A stretch of DNA of 64,000 nt from Nitrososphaerota archaeon (GTDB lineage: Archaea; Thermoproteota; Nitrososphaeria; Nitrososphaerales; JACPRH01): the NCBI GenBank assembly GCA_023379805.1, contig JAMCPI010000009.1, positions 1 through 64,000 on the forward strand. Direction: 5' to 3'. The notes below the pieces were generated by a model. That model was not told the origin of the DNA and did not search any database. It saw only the letters and a program-made list of their open reading frames with translations. The stretch's first letter is position 1, and every line of letters starts with the position of its first letter. Below are positions 10,352 through 19,748 of the stretch, piece after piece. Both the position numbers and the translations under genes were made by a program.

Positions 10352-10915
10352 CTATTCTTGCGCGATACCGACTCGGCTTTCAAGCTCCTCGACCATGTGA
10401 TGATATTTCTCATGGACACCTTCACCGATCTCCTTCTCCTCTATTCTTTCAAACCGGGCGTCAAGCCTCTTGCGGTCAACATCATCTAGGACACGGTTAG
10501 CCATAGGATACAGGATATTGTCCTCCTTCATGATGTGTTGCGCAAGAAGGTTAGCGTAGCCTCTGGCGTTCTGCACTAACGCCTGTGCCTGTGACTTGTC
10601 ACCAGCTTTGTATCTGCGAAGCGCCTCTTCCATGCCTCGGACGTAACCGCGGCCTAGACTGTGCTCATGCAGCATCATCCCTATTGGACCACCCTCCTTC
10701 GGGACCCCTTTCCGCTCAATGACAGGAAAGAGATCACCCTCCTCCTTCATGTGGTGGCAGCGGTCAGCGAAGGTCTTGATGAAGTCAATAGCTTTCTCGA
10801 AGAGATCAACATCAACTTCGCCACCGGCCTCAACCTTCCTTGAAGCATCATTCAGAATATTGAGCATCCGTTCAACTAACCGATGTTCATGCATCAAAGT
10901 CTCTATAGGATCCAC
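10352..10915 (-). CDS. Hemerythrin HHE-domain protein
   Basis: 187 residues, helical, with the HHE pattern: LMHEHRLVERML near the start, RCHHMKEEGDLFP, MLHEHSLGRGYV, and AQHIMKEDNILYP. These His/Glu ligands would form a di-iron site binding oxygen, NO or iron. The protein is cytosolic by absence of signals. It stands alone between apgM and a membrane-protein gene, so its role (oxygen or NO sensing, iron-cluster repair) is open. Confidence 0.88.
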   Translation of the reverse strand: MDPIETLMHEHRLVERMLNILNDASRKVEAGGEVDVDLFEKAIDFIKTFADRCHHMKEEGDLFPVIERKGVPKEGGPIGMMLHEHSLGRGYVRGMEEALRRYKAGDKSQAQALVQNARGYANLLAQHIMKEDNILYPMANRVLDDVDRKRLDARFERIEEKEIGEGVHEKYHHMVEELESRVGIAQE

Positions 10916-10966
10916 AAGGAAAATAGGTTGAAAAAACTATTTAAGAATATCAGACCGGTTTCGCAC

Positions 10967-11404
10967 CTACATCTCTTGCTTCAATGACATCGACCTGCTA
11001 CCAATCGCCATAACCAGCCCGTTAAGAAGCATACTTAGACCCACAGCGAACATCACCAAAGTTGACGCAAAGATGTCTTGCATCAAGGGCGTAATTCCCA
11101 TGAACATCACGCTACCAATCAACAACATGACTACACCATAGGTCGCCATTAATCCGCCGAACACCGGCATCCTACCATCAGCCACATGTGTGGTCCCGAG
11201 CACACCCGTAATGATTAGAAGCGCAGCTAACCCGTAGAGCAGAAGCCCCCAGACGACTCCACCTATATCTATCGTGTTTCCCATCATGCTCTTAGAAGCA
11301 ACCTTAGCGTTCTGAAGCATAATTGTTCCTGAACCGAAATCCACAGCAGCGCCGATAAGGCTTAGAAACAGTGCAGTAGCACTGAAGCGGTTGTTCAACT
11401 CCAC
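10967..11404 (-). CDS. Four-span membrane protein of unknown function
   Basis: 145 residues with four hydrophobic stretches (about 8-30, 46-68, 80-104, 108-132) and a short lysine-ending tail, so an integral membrane protein with both ends probably in the cytoplasm. I recognise no catalytic motif. It lies between the hemerythrin-like gene and the aconitase-X operon with its own spacing, so context gives no function. Confidence 0.6.
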   Translation of the reverse strand: MELNNRFSATALFLSLIGAAVDFGSGTIMLQNAKVASKSMMGNTIDIGGVVWGLLLYGLAALLIITGVLGTTHVADGRMPVFGGLMATYGVVMLLIGSVMFMGITPLMQDIFASTLVMFAVGLSMLLNGLVMAIGSRSMSLKQEM

Positions 11405-11472
11405 CTAAATTTATTCCCACTGCAACCTATAAGAGTCTTACAAAACCCAACAGCAAAAACCCACCAATGCAG

Positions 11473-11871
11473 TTAGTCTTCTACAAGTATCAGGCCGTTG
11501 TAGCCGTCTATTGCAACTATCTGCCCATCCTTGAAGTCAAAGGTGTCAGGCTGATCCACCATGGGTATACTACCCATAATTGCTCCGACCGCAACAATTG
11601 GTTCAGCTTCTTTGCAGATAATCCCGATAGGTGCCTTCCCATTCTTAGCAAGTTGATACAGTATGTAAGAGCCGACTGTTGAACCTTTTCCGGTTGTAAA
11701 TACCAGAATCTTTCCAGCTATCGACCTGTTAAACAATGGGTGCTTCTTGTCTATAACCGTTCCAGTGCTTGGATCAACACCGCCAAAGAAGCTTATTGAC
11801 GCATTCGAAACTAATGCTTCACCCTTCGCACGGCCTCTTGAAATAACCCTGCACCGAATAGTTCTAGCCAA
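11473..11871 (-). CDS. Phosphomevalonate dehydratase small subunit (aconitase-X swivel)
   Basis: 132 residues, DUF126 family. It has the motif GKGSTVGSYILYQL, whose serine is catalytic in aconitase-X enzymes. With the large subunit encoded just upstream it dehydrates (R)-5-phosphomevalonate to trans-anhydromevalonate 5-phosphate, a step of the modified mevalonate pathway described in archaea. It is last in a three-gene set whose first gene encodes the matching decarboxylase, strong support for this function over other aconitase-X roles. Confidence 0.9.
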   Translation of the reverse strand: MARTIRCRVISRGRAKGEALVSNASISFFGGVDPSTGTVIDKKHPLFNRSIAGKILVFTTGKGSTVGSYILYQLAKNGKAPIGIICKEAEPIVAVGAIMGSIPMVDQPDTFDFKDGQIVAIDGYNGLILVED

Positions 11872-11891
11872 TTATCCTTCACCATACCCGG

Positions 11892-13094
11892 TTAAGCGTG
11901 CCCCTTCACCGCGATGTCGACACATCGACCGGTGGTTCCGAAAAGAACCTCAACCTTCGATGCAGATGGCTCGTATATGGCGCCCTTGGCGGAGTTTATC
12001 GCCATCCTCTTGAACCCGAACTGCTCCACTGGAGCCACCACCATACAGCAATCGGTGTAGACCTCTCCTCCAGCCCGAAGAATATCTCCAAGGTAACCGA
12101 ACCGCTCAGCCATCAACTTAGTAGCCAGCGATGTGAAAACCCAAAGCTTCGTGTTCTTAGCGACCTTCTTACCCTTTATGAGTGTAGCGACCTTCCTCAT
12201 CTCACTCATAGATGCGTGTGGGCAACCGATTGTCACGACATCAACTTCTCCAGACTGGAAGGTACTCAACTGTTCGTAAGACGCAGACAAATCCTCCTGA
12301 GTAAAGGTTCTCGCTTCAACTCCTTCCAAATTTACCGACCCGGCTTCCGGAGTCACCCCCTCCATATGATACATAGCAACCCCCCCTGAAGCAGCCAATG
12401 CGGCTGCGAGCGCCTTCAAGTTATCTGCGCCTGGATTCTTCACACCTGAAAAGTATGGGACACCATTATTCACGACGCGCCCGATGGCGGCGCCGATGGC
12501 ACCAAAATCACTCTCTTCATAAACCGAAGCTTCGACATTCACCTTCAGAGTTGGCTGTCGATTCTCGTCTAAATGGTAGCCGTAGTTAGGTGTTTTACCG
12601 ATGATTGCAGCAGCCAACGCCGATGGCCCGCCCTCACGGTTTGTTCGTGCACCAAGGACTGAGTTGGCGTAGCAGACCGCCGACGATTCAGACCAAGCTA
12701 TGTGTTCTCCAAGCTTTGGGCTATGTCCTGCTAAATACGGTGTGCAGGAGCAGATTGCCTTTACACCCATGTTAGTGTAAGCGTCAATTATCTCCAGCTG
12801 CTTATCTGCGAACTCCTGCTGAATCCCCATCTGTTTCCAGAGATGTAGATCCATACCTGCCGGATTTAATGTGGCCGGGACTGTAACCTGTTCAGAAGAC
12901 ATAGACTTGATCCATTCAAGTCCCGCATCACCAATCGTTTTGTAACTTACACCTGCTACCTGCACCGAGCTTATCTCTATTAGCCGATCCGCCTTGAAAA
13001 TTTCGCCGAGCGCAACAAGAATCGCAATAGCTTTCTGCTTGACGGGCCCGTAGTCACCATTCAGGGTTCCTTCTTCACCGGCGGTCAGCTCCAA
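11892..13094 (-). CDS. Phosphomevalonate dehydratase large subunit (aconitase-X catalytic)
   Basis: 400 residues, DUF521/aconitase-X. Likely cluster cysteines lie in CSCTPYL, in GCPHASMSEM and in TDCCMVV. SSAVCYANSVLGARTNREGG matches the family's substrate-binding block. It pairs with the small swivel subunit 20 bases downstream and is preceded by the UbiD-type decarboxylase 5 bases upstream. Together they convert 5-phosphomevalonate to isopentenyl phosphate, supplying membrane-lipid precursors. Confidence 0.92.
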   Translation of the reverse strand: MELTAGEEGTLNGDYGPVKQKAIAILVALGEIFKADRLIEISSVQVAGVSYKTIGDAGLEWIKSMSSEQVTVPATLNPAGMDLHLWKQMGIQQEFADKQLEIIDAYTNMGVKAICSCTPYLAGHSPKLGEHIAWSESSAVCYANSVLGARTNREGGPSALAAAIIGKTPNYGYHLDENRQPTLKVNVEASVYEESDFGAIGAAIGRVVNNGVPYFSGVKNPGADNLKALAAALAASGGVAMYHMEGVTPEAGSVNLEGVEARTFTQEDLSASYEQLSTFQSGEVDVVTIGCPHASMSEMRKVATLIKGKKVAKNTKLWVFTSLATKLMAERFGYLGDILRAGGEVYTDCCMVVAPVEQFGFKRMAINSAKGAIYEPSASKVEVLFGTTGRCVDIAVKGHA

Positions 13095-13099
13095 CCTAT

Positions 13100-14362
13100 T
13101 TACTTCACCTTCTCAAAGTCACGTCGATCTCTATCGAGCGGTATCGTTGCGTCAACAATCCACTTTGACCCAACCCCGGATCCTGCGTTAGAAGGATCAA
13201 GTGATGAAGTTCTCGTCCCTTTCACCAAGGTTATTCCCTCGTCAGGTCTGAGCCGAGTAGCTAAGGCCCATTCAACATTCTCCTGATCCCGCACCTCTAT
13301 ATCGTCATCAACAACAATTACTCGTTTCAGACTTGGATGAGCAGCCAGCGCCGCGATACCCGCGTTCTTACCCTCCCCCTCATGCCTCTTCCGAATTGAT
13401 ACCACTGCGTGAAGCCAGCCTGCGCCTCCCGGCGTCAAAAAAACATCTTGAACCGAGGGAACTGCATTCCTAACTATGTTGAGTATACGAGGCTCCTGTG
13501 TGATACCCATTAAGATGCGATGCTCGGTCCAGCCGGGCAGAATAACCTGCCAGATAGGATTATCCTGATAATACACCTTGTCCACCTCGAAAACAGGCTC
13601 CTTCCGAATATTATCCCAAGTGCCCGTGATATCTACGAACGGCCCCTCCTCAGCGACCTCATCATGCAGGATCCTACCGGTCATCACAACCTCTGAATCG
13701 ACTGGAACATCAATACCGTTAATCTTGATGCACTCTAACCCGCCTTTCAGGAATGCGTTAGCAAGCTCCAACTCGTTCAAGTTAGGATAAGAGGTAGCAG
13801 CTGCAAGGGCGATCGCAGGATCGACGCCGCAGATTACAACAACCTCAGTGTCCTTGCCTTTCTGCTGGTTCCTCTTGTAGAAGTTGAAAAGATCTCTCGC
13901 AACCAACCTAACCGCGAAACGATTCTTCCCTAGATACATCATTCGGTGGAACGATGCATTCTGCCGCCCAGTGTCAGGATCGCGAGCAAGAAAAATTGTT
14001 GCAGAGGCATAATACCTCTCTTTCTCAGAATAATACATAGCCAGTGGAAGATGCTCAATAATATCAGGCTGATCCAGCTCATTTCGAAGGAACGGCGCAT
14101 GCTCCACAACAGTATATTCAGCTGGATGATTCATTGCGTCGGCCATGGTCTTTAGCAGCTCGCCGGACGGGACACAGAGGGTATCAGCAAAAACCTCTCG
14201 GGAGGTGTGTACGTTCCCAATTATCCTCCAGCCGGGGTAATCTTTGATACGCGTAAATAGTACAGGACCCTTGTAGTTTTTTAACTGCTCGGCTATCATC
14301 AGCCGGGTAGAGAGCTCCGTATTTACGATCAACGGGTTAATCTTCTCAATACTGTTCTTCAA
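13100..14362 (-). CDS. UbiD-family decarboxylase, likely anhydromevalonate phosphate decarboxylase
   Basis: 420 residues with UbiD hallmarks: an N-terminal Rossmann-like part, then the prenylated-flavin binding region (ARDPDTGRQNASFHRM, GKNRFAVRL) and the E-rich stretch EVAEEGPFVDITGTW. It should decarboxylate trans-anhydromevalonate phosphate to isopentenyl phosphate using prenyl-FMN. The UbiX flavin prenyltransferase that makes prFMN is not in the window. Function is assigned mainly from its operon with both aconitase-X subunits. Confidence 0.88.
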   Translation of the reverse strand: MKNSIEKINPLIVNTELSTRLMIAEQLKNYKGPVLFTRIKDYPGWRIIGNVHTSREVFADTLCVPSGELLKTMADAMNHPAEYTVVEHAPFLRNELDQPDIIEHLPLAMYYSEKERYYASATIFLARDPDTGRQNASFHRMMYLGKNRFAVRLVARDLFNFYKRNQQKGKDTEVVVICGVDPAIALAAATSYPNLNELELANAFLKGGLECIKINGIDVPVDSEVVMTGRILHDEVAEEGPFVDITGTWDNIRKEPVFEVDKVYYQDNPIWQVILPGWTEHRILMGITQEPRILNIVRNAVPSVQDVFLTPGGAGWLHAVVSIRKRHEGEGKNAGIAALAAHPSLKRVIVVDDDIEVRDQENVEWALATRLRPDEGITLVKGTRTSSLDPSNAGSGVGSKWIVDATIPLDRDRRDFEKVK

Positions 14363-14592
14363 TCACCCAACCACCGCTCCTGCTCCATCACGCTGCTCTC
14401 CAATCTATTTATCTTACCTGCGTGGGGCCAGCGGTAAAGACAATAGCCGAATTCTCGCTCCACAGGTTTTTTGACGCACCAACTTCTAATAAACACTCTG
14501 TAAACACTTGAAAACGATATTTTACGATATTAAATTAGAAATGCAAAGATTGCTGCGGTAACCGCACGGCTGCAGGGGCAGGCAAGAGATGA

Positions 14593-15708
14593 TTATCCCA
14601 GTGCTTGTTGCTGTTGTCGAGACAGGTTCTCCAGCATTGCTTTGTAAACCTCTATGCTAGCGAGGTACTCGTCGATTTCGATGAACTCTCTTCGAGTGTG
14701 CGATAGGTGTGGGTTACCTGGGCCGTAGGTGACTACAGGTATCTTTAGCCGGTGACCCAGCAGGTTCATATCACCTGTCCCAGTTTTTCTGAGGAGAAGC
14801 GGCCGCTTTTGCCGGATCTGCAGTATCGCTCGAACAATAGCTCGGATTAACCCCGAGGTCTTGTCGGTTTCGAATGGCTCTGTGATATCGTTGATGTTTA
14901 GCTTGATCTTCGGAAAATTGGTGTCGTCTTGATATTTTGCTACTATTGCCTCTATTTCTTTAGCTGTCGAGGCTGCTGAAAGATGAGGCGGAATCCGCAT
15001 ATCTATTGTTGCTTTGCACTGCTCCGGAGTCGTGTTGTGGGAGGAACCGCCGTGAATTTTAGTCAGGCTGGCAGTTACCGAGGTGTAGGGGTTTCCGCCT
15101 ACGCGTTCAGCAGCGTACTTCTTGATGACCTGCCAAACTTCGTATACGCTTTCGATTGCGTTTTGTGATACTAGTGGTGAACTTGCGTGTAGGCTTGGTG
15201 CTCCACAGGTCAGAGTGAGACCTACTCGTCCCTTGTAGCCTATTGTAATATTGTCAATTCCGCTTGGCTCTCCGAAAACTGCGTAGTTAGCTTTGATGCC
15301 GCTGTCGATGAGTGTTCTGGTTCCTAAGCCGTTGCCTTCTTCATCACTCACAGCCGCGATAATTATCGTCCCAATGTCTGATCGATCAGCAAGGTCAGAG
15401 GCGGCGGCTATCATTGCGGCTAGAGCCGCTTTTGCATCGCAGGATCCTCGGCCGTGAATCGTGTCATTAGTGACTTTGACTGGTTGAACGCCAGGTACCG
15501 TGTCCATGTGGCCGCTGAGAATAGTGATGGGGCTGCCTGAACCTATCTCTGCAGTAACGTTGTACGCTTCACCGATCTTGACGTTTCTGAAGCCGAGATC
15601 ACCTTTCATGCGATCTGCAAGGTACTCTGCTATCTGAGCCTCCTGCAGCGAGGGACTGTATATTCTCAGCATATCGGCTAGCAGGTTAACAGCGGTATCT
15701 CTCTGCAT
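14593..15708 (-). CDS. lysK: [LysW]-lysine/ornithine hydrolase, M20 family
   Basis: 371 residues of the M20 zinc peptidase family. Metal ligands are in LSGHMDTVPG, GRGSCDAKAALAA, SDEEGNGLG and GEPSGIDNITIGYKG. It cleaves lysine (and probably ornithine) from the C-terminal glutamate of LysW, the last carrier-bound step. It is at the downstream end of the lysine/arginine block, 17 bases after the LysX ligase. There is one copy for two carriers, so it is probably bifunctional. Confidence 0.9.
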   Translation of the reverse strand: MQRDTAVNLLADMLRIYSPSLQEAQIAEYLADRMKGDLGFRNVKIGEAYNVTAEIGSGSPITILSGHMDTVPGVQPVKVTNDTIHGRGSCDAKAALAAMIAAASDLADRSDIGTIIIAAVSDEEGNGLGTRTLIDSGIKANYAVFGEPSGIDNITIGYKGRVGLTLTCGAPSLHASSPLVSQNAIESVYEVWQVIKKYAAERVGGNPYTSVTASLTKIHGGSSHNTTPEQCKATIDMRIPPHLSAASTAKEIEAIVAKYQDDTNFPKIKLNINDITEPFETDKTSGLIRAIVRAILQIRQKRPLLLRKTGTGDMNLLGHRLKIPVVTYGPGNPHLSHTRREFIEIDEYLASIEVYKAMLENLSRQQQQALG

Positions 15709-15725
15709 CCTAGGTAACTCACCGT

Positions 15726-16571
15726 TTAACGCTTCAGACTGACTAAGTAGTCAAAAATCATTCCAGGGATATCGACCCCTGTTGCTGGAACCGTGTTTCG
15801 AAACTCAATTGTGTTATTCACTTCATGGACTACCAGTCCTTCAGGGGATTCCATGCAGTCAACGCCGAAGATGCCTTCGCCAACTGCACCAGCAGCCCTT
15901 AAACATATGTCCTCAAGCTCCGGTGTAATCGGGCAGTTCTCAGCACGACCGCCCCTTGCGGTGTTGGTCTTCCACGCACCCTCACCTGATACTCTGTAGA
16001 TGGCTGCGACCACCTTGTCGCCGATGACAAACGCACGAATATCTCGCGGTGGCCGCTTCACCCGCTCCTGCAGATAGTATACTTGGTAGATGGGAAACAT
16101 GTATTCTCGATCTTCAAGAATCGACTCTGCGGTTTCCGGATCCTTCAGCATCGCTATGAGGCGCCCCCAGCTTCCGACCGTCGGTTTTAGAACCGCCGGG
16201 TAGCCGAGCTCCTCCAGCGCTTTGAGAGATGTTTCTTGGTTGAATGCTAAGTAGGTGTGTGGAACCGGGACTTTAGCCCTGATAAGTGCAAGGGTTGTGT
16301 TGAGCTTGTTGCCTGCGGTGGTGGCTTCATGTAGGCCGTTTACAACCTTGATTCCTTTGGATTCTAAGGCTGCGGTGAGGTGGATGCTGCGGAAATAGCT
16401 GACACATCGTTGCAGGATGAGGTCGCCGAACTCTTTACTGTAGTCTTTCTGTAGATCTAGGTAAATGTCTTCAGATCGTAGTAGGCTGAGATCGATACCT
16501 TTTCGTTGGGCCGTGTCTACTAGCATCTTCTCCTCGGTTCTGACGACATCGTACATCATTGTAATTTTCAT
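15726..16571 (-). CDS. lysX: LysW ligase of the ATP-grasp (RimK-like) family, lysine branch
   Basis: 281 residues, ATP-grasp fold. Motifs include YPAVLKPTVGSWGRLIAML (ATP-binding lysine and glycine loop), QERVKRPPRDIRAFVIG and the metal site VVHEVNNTIEFRNT. It joins alpha-aminoadipate to the C-terminal glutamate of LysW. It lies just after the first lysW and homocitrate synthase, so I assign it to lysine. A second ligase at 21628 sits beside argH/argG. The assignment of each ligase to a pathway is from position. Confidence 0.87.
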   Translation of the reverse strand: MKITMMYDVVRTEEKMLVDTAQRKGIDLSLLRSEDIYLDLQKDYSKEFGDLILQRCVSYFRSIHLTAALESKGIKVVNGLHEATTAGNKLNTTLALIRAKVPVPHTYLAFNQETSLKALEELGYPAVLKPTVGSWGRLIAMLKDPETAESILEDREYMFPIYQVYYLQERVKRPPRDIRAFVIGDKVVAAIYRVSGEGAWKTNTARGGRAENCPITPELEDICLRAAGAVGEGIFGVDCMESPEGLVVHEVNNTIEFRNTVPATGVDIPGMIFDYLVSLKR

Positions 16572-16581
16572 TTGTTGTTAC

Positions 16582-16749
16582 TCACTCTCCCCAGTCTTCG
16601 CCTTCAATCTGTGCTGGTCTAAGCTCGGTTGCGCCGTCACGTTTCTTGTGTACTTCGAATGATACTCCGCAGTCTGGGCAAGTGACAATCTCGCCTTCAA
16701 GTGCGTCTGCTGGCACATCTATATCGCCTTCACACTCTGGACACTTCAA
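16582..16749 (-). CDS. lysW: LysW amino-group carrier protein, first copy
   Basis: 55 residues from a TTG that overlaps the homocitrate synthase stop. Two zinc-ribbon knuckles (CPECEGDI and CPDCGVSFE) and the C-terminus EDWGE are diagnostic: the terminal glutamate gamma-carboxyl receives alpha-aminoadipate. An acidic surface guides it to the biosynthetic enzymes. It is placed between homocitrate synthase and lysX and thus probably serves lysine. Confidence 0.9.
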   Translation of the reverse strand: MKCPECEGDIDVPADALEGEIVTCPDCGVSFEVHKKRDGATELRPAQIEGEDWGE

Positions 16750-17984
16750 CGCTTCTCACCTCCATCCTTCACCTTATTATCTAATGTTTCGCTCTCCCGA
16801 TTGAGTCTTTCGTCGACCTTAACAATCTCGCTCTCCATCTCCTTCGAAAGCTCGAGCTCAAAAAGGTCACCCGTGTGGAGACCTTTCAATCCCTTTGTTA
16901 TCTGCGCAGCGTCCTCTGAGTTAGGGGCCAACCCTAGTAGCTTCATTAGAAACGCCGCTTCAGTTTTACCGGCTAATTCACCGATGATTATTCGTCGGTG
17001 GTTGCCGACTATGTGAGGTGGTGCGAGTTCATACGCAGCTGGGTTTCTGATGATGGCTGCTACGTGAGTTCCGGCTTTGTGTTTGTACGCGTTGTCTCCG
17101 ACGAGCGGCTTTGACATGTGTGTCTTCACCGGTGTATATGTGGATACGAGTTCAGAGAGTTCGCGAAGCATCTCAAGTCGAACGTCAAGGTTCACTTGGT
17201 AAAGCATCTTAAGTGCCATTGTAAACTCAGCCAGCGAAGTTAAGCCTGTTCGCTCACCTAAACCGTCAATGGTTGTGTGAACCATTGTAGCCCCTGCTTC
17301 AAGACCCGCCAATGCGTTCGATAAAGAGAGCCCCAAATCGTTGTGGCAGTGCATATCCAGTGGAGTGCTTATCTTTTCATGAATCATTTTGACTAGGTTA
17401 TACATGCCTCGCGGAGCCATAATGCCCAAGGTGTCTGGTAGACTGATTCGGTCAGCTCCTGCGTTAGCAATCGCTACACACATCTCTTTGAGAAACTCAG
17501 GATCGGCTCTGCTAGCATCTTCCATCGTGAAGCGAAGCTTCAAACCGTGACTCTTAGCGTATTCAACTGCTTCAACCGCCCGCTCCAGCGCTTTTTCTCT
17601 TGAGATACGGAGCTTATATTGAAGGTGAACATCTGATACTGAGTGGTACATCGCCACCCATGATGCGCCGCATCTTAATCCGACATCGATATCCTGTGGA
17701 AGGGCTCTGAGATGAGCTACGATGTCTGCGCTTAAGCCGGCCTTCATCATTGTTTTGCATGATTCTTCGTGACTTTCGGAAACGATTGGACTAATCTCGA
17801 TAAAATCAACACCGAAGTAGTCGAGCATCCAAGCTATTTGGAGTCGCTGTCGATGGGTAAACGAGACACCAGGAGCCTGTTCGCCTTCACGGAGTGTGCT
17901 GTCGAGTATTTTCACATCTTTAGGTATTACGCCTTCGGAGTTGTTGTACCTGTAGGCGAAGATGTTCGGATCTTGCTGCGCCAT
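16746..17984 (-). CDS. Homocitrate synthase
   Basis: 412 residues of the LeuA/NifV family with the TIM-barrel motifs LDSTLREGEQAPGVSF and MHCHNDLGLSLSNALAG (metal and acetyl-CoA/2-oxoacid binding), then a C-terminal helical region. It condenses 2-oxoglutarate with acetyl-CoA, committing carbon to lysine. Isopropylmalate synthase is the alternative, but its position directly before lysW and lysX favours homocitrate. Homoaconitase and homoisocitrate dehydrogenase are not in the window. Confidence 0.85.
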   Translation of the reverse strand: MAQQDPNIFAYRYNNSEGVIPKDVKILDSTLREGEQAPGVSFTHRQRLQIAWMLDYFGVDFIEISPIVSESHEESCKTMMKAGLSADIVAHLRALPQDIDVGLRCGASWVAMYHSVSDVHLQYKLRISREKALERAVEAVEYAKSHGLKLRFTMEDASRADPEFLKEMCVAIANAGADRISLPDTLGIMAPRGMYNLVKMIHEKISTPLDMHCHNDLGLSLSNALAGLEAGATMVHTTIDGLGERTGLTSLAEFTMALKMLYQVNLDVRLEMLRELSELVSTYTPVKTHMSKPLVGDNAYKHKAGTHVAAIIRNPAAYELAPPHIVGNHRRIIIGELAGKTEAAFLMKLLGLAPNSEDAAQITKGLKGLHTGDLFELELSKEMESEIVKVDERLNRESETLDNKVKDGGEKR

Positions 17985-18035
17985 ATTCTACGCGGCCGTT
18001 GTCGTACCTGATTATTTAACGATTATCGTTATGAA

Positions 18036-18470
18036 TTAACGCAAAGTCTTGAGAATTATGACGGTATTCGTATTTCCTACGCCTTCTAGACGACGAATAT
18101 CGTCAATACTCTTGTTAATGCTGGCGATACTCGAACCTGATACAATCACGGCAATATCGTATTGCCCGGTTATCTCGTAGACAACATCCACGCCATCCAT
18201 CTTCAACAGCTTAGCAGATATCTCAGCTGTTGGAATCGCTGGGTTAACTGAAATAAGCGTAATAGCCGACGCACCTTGTCCTATCTCTGTCTCAACCGTA
18301 AACTTGTGAATCACCCCTGTGTCAACCAAGTTCTTGATTCGACGCCTGACTGCCGGCTCAGATAAGTTAACTGCCTGCGCAATATCCACGAAGGAGCGGC
18401 GAGCATCCTCCTTCAGAATATCAAGTATTCTTCGATCCTTTTCATCTAGACTCTGCAAATAACTCTTCAC
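18036..18470 (-). CDS. Lrp/AsnC-family transcriptional regulator, LysM-like
   Basis: 144 residues: an N-terminal helix-turn-helix (LDEKDRRILDILKEDARRSF through AVRRRIKNL) and a C-terminal RAM domain (GQYDIAVIVSGSSIASINK). It sits between homocitrate synthase and lysJ in the lysine block, the same kind of place as LysM of Sulfolobus, a lysine-responsive activator. Regulation of the block by lysine is therefore likely but inferred. Confidence 0.88.
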   Translation of the reverse strand: MKSYLQSLDEKDRRILDILKEDARRSFVDIAQAVNLSEPAVRRRIKNLVDTGVIHKFTVETEIGQGASAITLISVNPAIPTAEISAKLLKMDGVDVVYEITGQYDIAVIVSGSSIASINKSIDDIRRLEGVGNTNTVIILKTLR

Positions 18471-18548
18471 ACCTGAGATGGAGGTGTTAAGCGTAAAAAG
18501 ATTGCGGTTCCCTAAAGTTTTTGGCTAGATTATCTGCGGTTCCGAACA

Positions 18549-19748
18549 TTAGTGTTCGAATCGAGTCTTTTCTTCAGCTGAGATCATCTTGTCAAGAACT
18601 GTAAGTACGTCATTGATCTGTTTCTCAGTGATGACTAACGGTGGAAGGAAGCGAAGAACGTTTTTGCCTGAGTAGAGAAGCAGTACATGCTCCTTCAAGC
18701 CGCTTAGAAGTAGGTCATGGACGTCGAACCGCATCTCAAGAGCTAGCATTAAGCCCATTCCTCTAGCCTCTCGAGCGGATTGATGCTTCTTAGCGAGGTC
18801 AGATAACCCTTGTTTGAAGATTTTTCCAAGCTTCTCGGCTCGCTCCACGAGATGCTCATCTAGAATGTAATCTATAACCGCGGATGCTGCTGCGCATGAG
18901 AGTGGGTTACCGCCAAAGGTGCTGCTGTGATCGCCCTTTGCCATTGCACCCATCACTTCTTCACGAGCCAAGGCCGCGCCCATTGGGAGACCTCCAGCCA
19001 TCGCCTTTGACACACACATTATGTCAGGCTGTACCCCCCAGTGTTGGCACGCCCACATCCGGCCAGTGCGGCCGAAACCGGTTTGCACTTCATCAAAGAT
19101 CAGCAGGGATCCATGAGCATCACATATCTCTCTAAGCTCCTTTAGAAAACCGTCGGGCGCAGGTTTGATACCGGTTTCGCCCTGTATCGGCTCGACGATA
19201 ACTGCGGCAGTCTTGTCTGAAACAGCTTCTCGAGCCTTCTCAGCATCTCCAAATGTGGTAAAGACCACCTCTGGTAGAAGTGGTTGGAATGGCTCTCGGT
19301 AACGTTGGGTCCAAGTTGCTGAGAGAGCTCCAAGTGTCTTGCCGTGGTAGCTGCCGGTCATCGCAATAATTTCGGGGCGACGAGTATATCGGCGGGCTAT
19401 CTTGATAGCCGCTTCAACAGACTCGGCTCCGCTGCTGCAGAGAAACGCTCTGCTCAGGTTGGGTGGAGAGATGCGGATCAGTTTGTTGAGTAATTCAGCT
19501 CGGGCTTCGTTGTAAATTGAGCCGTGGCAGGTTATGAGCTTCTCAGATTGTTTTCTGATAGCATCGACTACTTTGGGGTTGCAGTGACCTACAATCGCAA
19601 CACCGTAACCGCCCATACAATCAATGTACTCATTGCCTTGCGCATCCCATAGTGAGGCTGCACGCCCCTTCGCGATTGTCAGCGGGAGCTTTGAGTAGGT
19701 TGCGGCCAGATGTTGATCTTCGATTCTACCTATTTGTTCTTCATTCAT
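18549..19748 (-). CDS. lysJ: [LysW]-aminoadipate semialdehyde/ornithine aminotransferase
   Basis: 399 residues, class III PLP aminotransferase. It has the PLP-contacting SSGAESVEAAIK, the aspartate in LIFDEVQTGFGRTG and the Schiff-base lysine in VSKAMAGGLPMGA. It transfers the amino group from glutamate to the LysW-bound semialdehyde. Its start overlaps the lysZ stop by 8 bases. With one copy beside two LysW carriers, it probably works in both lysine and arginine synthesis. Confidence 0.9.
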   Translation of the reverse strand: MNEEQIGRIEDQHLAATYSKLPLTIAKGRAASLWDAQGNEYIDCMGGYGVAIVGHCNPKVVDAIRKQSEKLITCHGSIYNEARAELLNKLIRISPPNLSRAFLCSSGAESVEAAIKIARRYTRRPEIIAMTGSYHGKTLGALSATWTQRYREPFQPLLPEVVFTTFGDAEKAREAVSDKTAAVIVEPIQGETGIKPAPDGFLKELREICDAHGSLLIFDEVQTGFGRTGRMWACQHWGVQPDIMCVSKAMAGGLPMGAALAREEVMGAMAKGDHSSTFGGNPLSCAAASAVIDYILDEHLVERAEKLGKIFKQGLSDLAKKHQSAREARGMGLMLALEMRFDVHDLLLSGLKEHVLLLYSGKNVLRFLPPLVITEKQINDVLTVLDKMISAEEKTRFEH

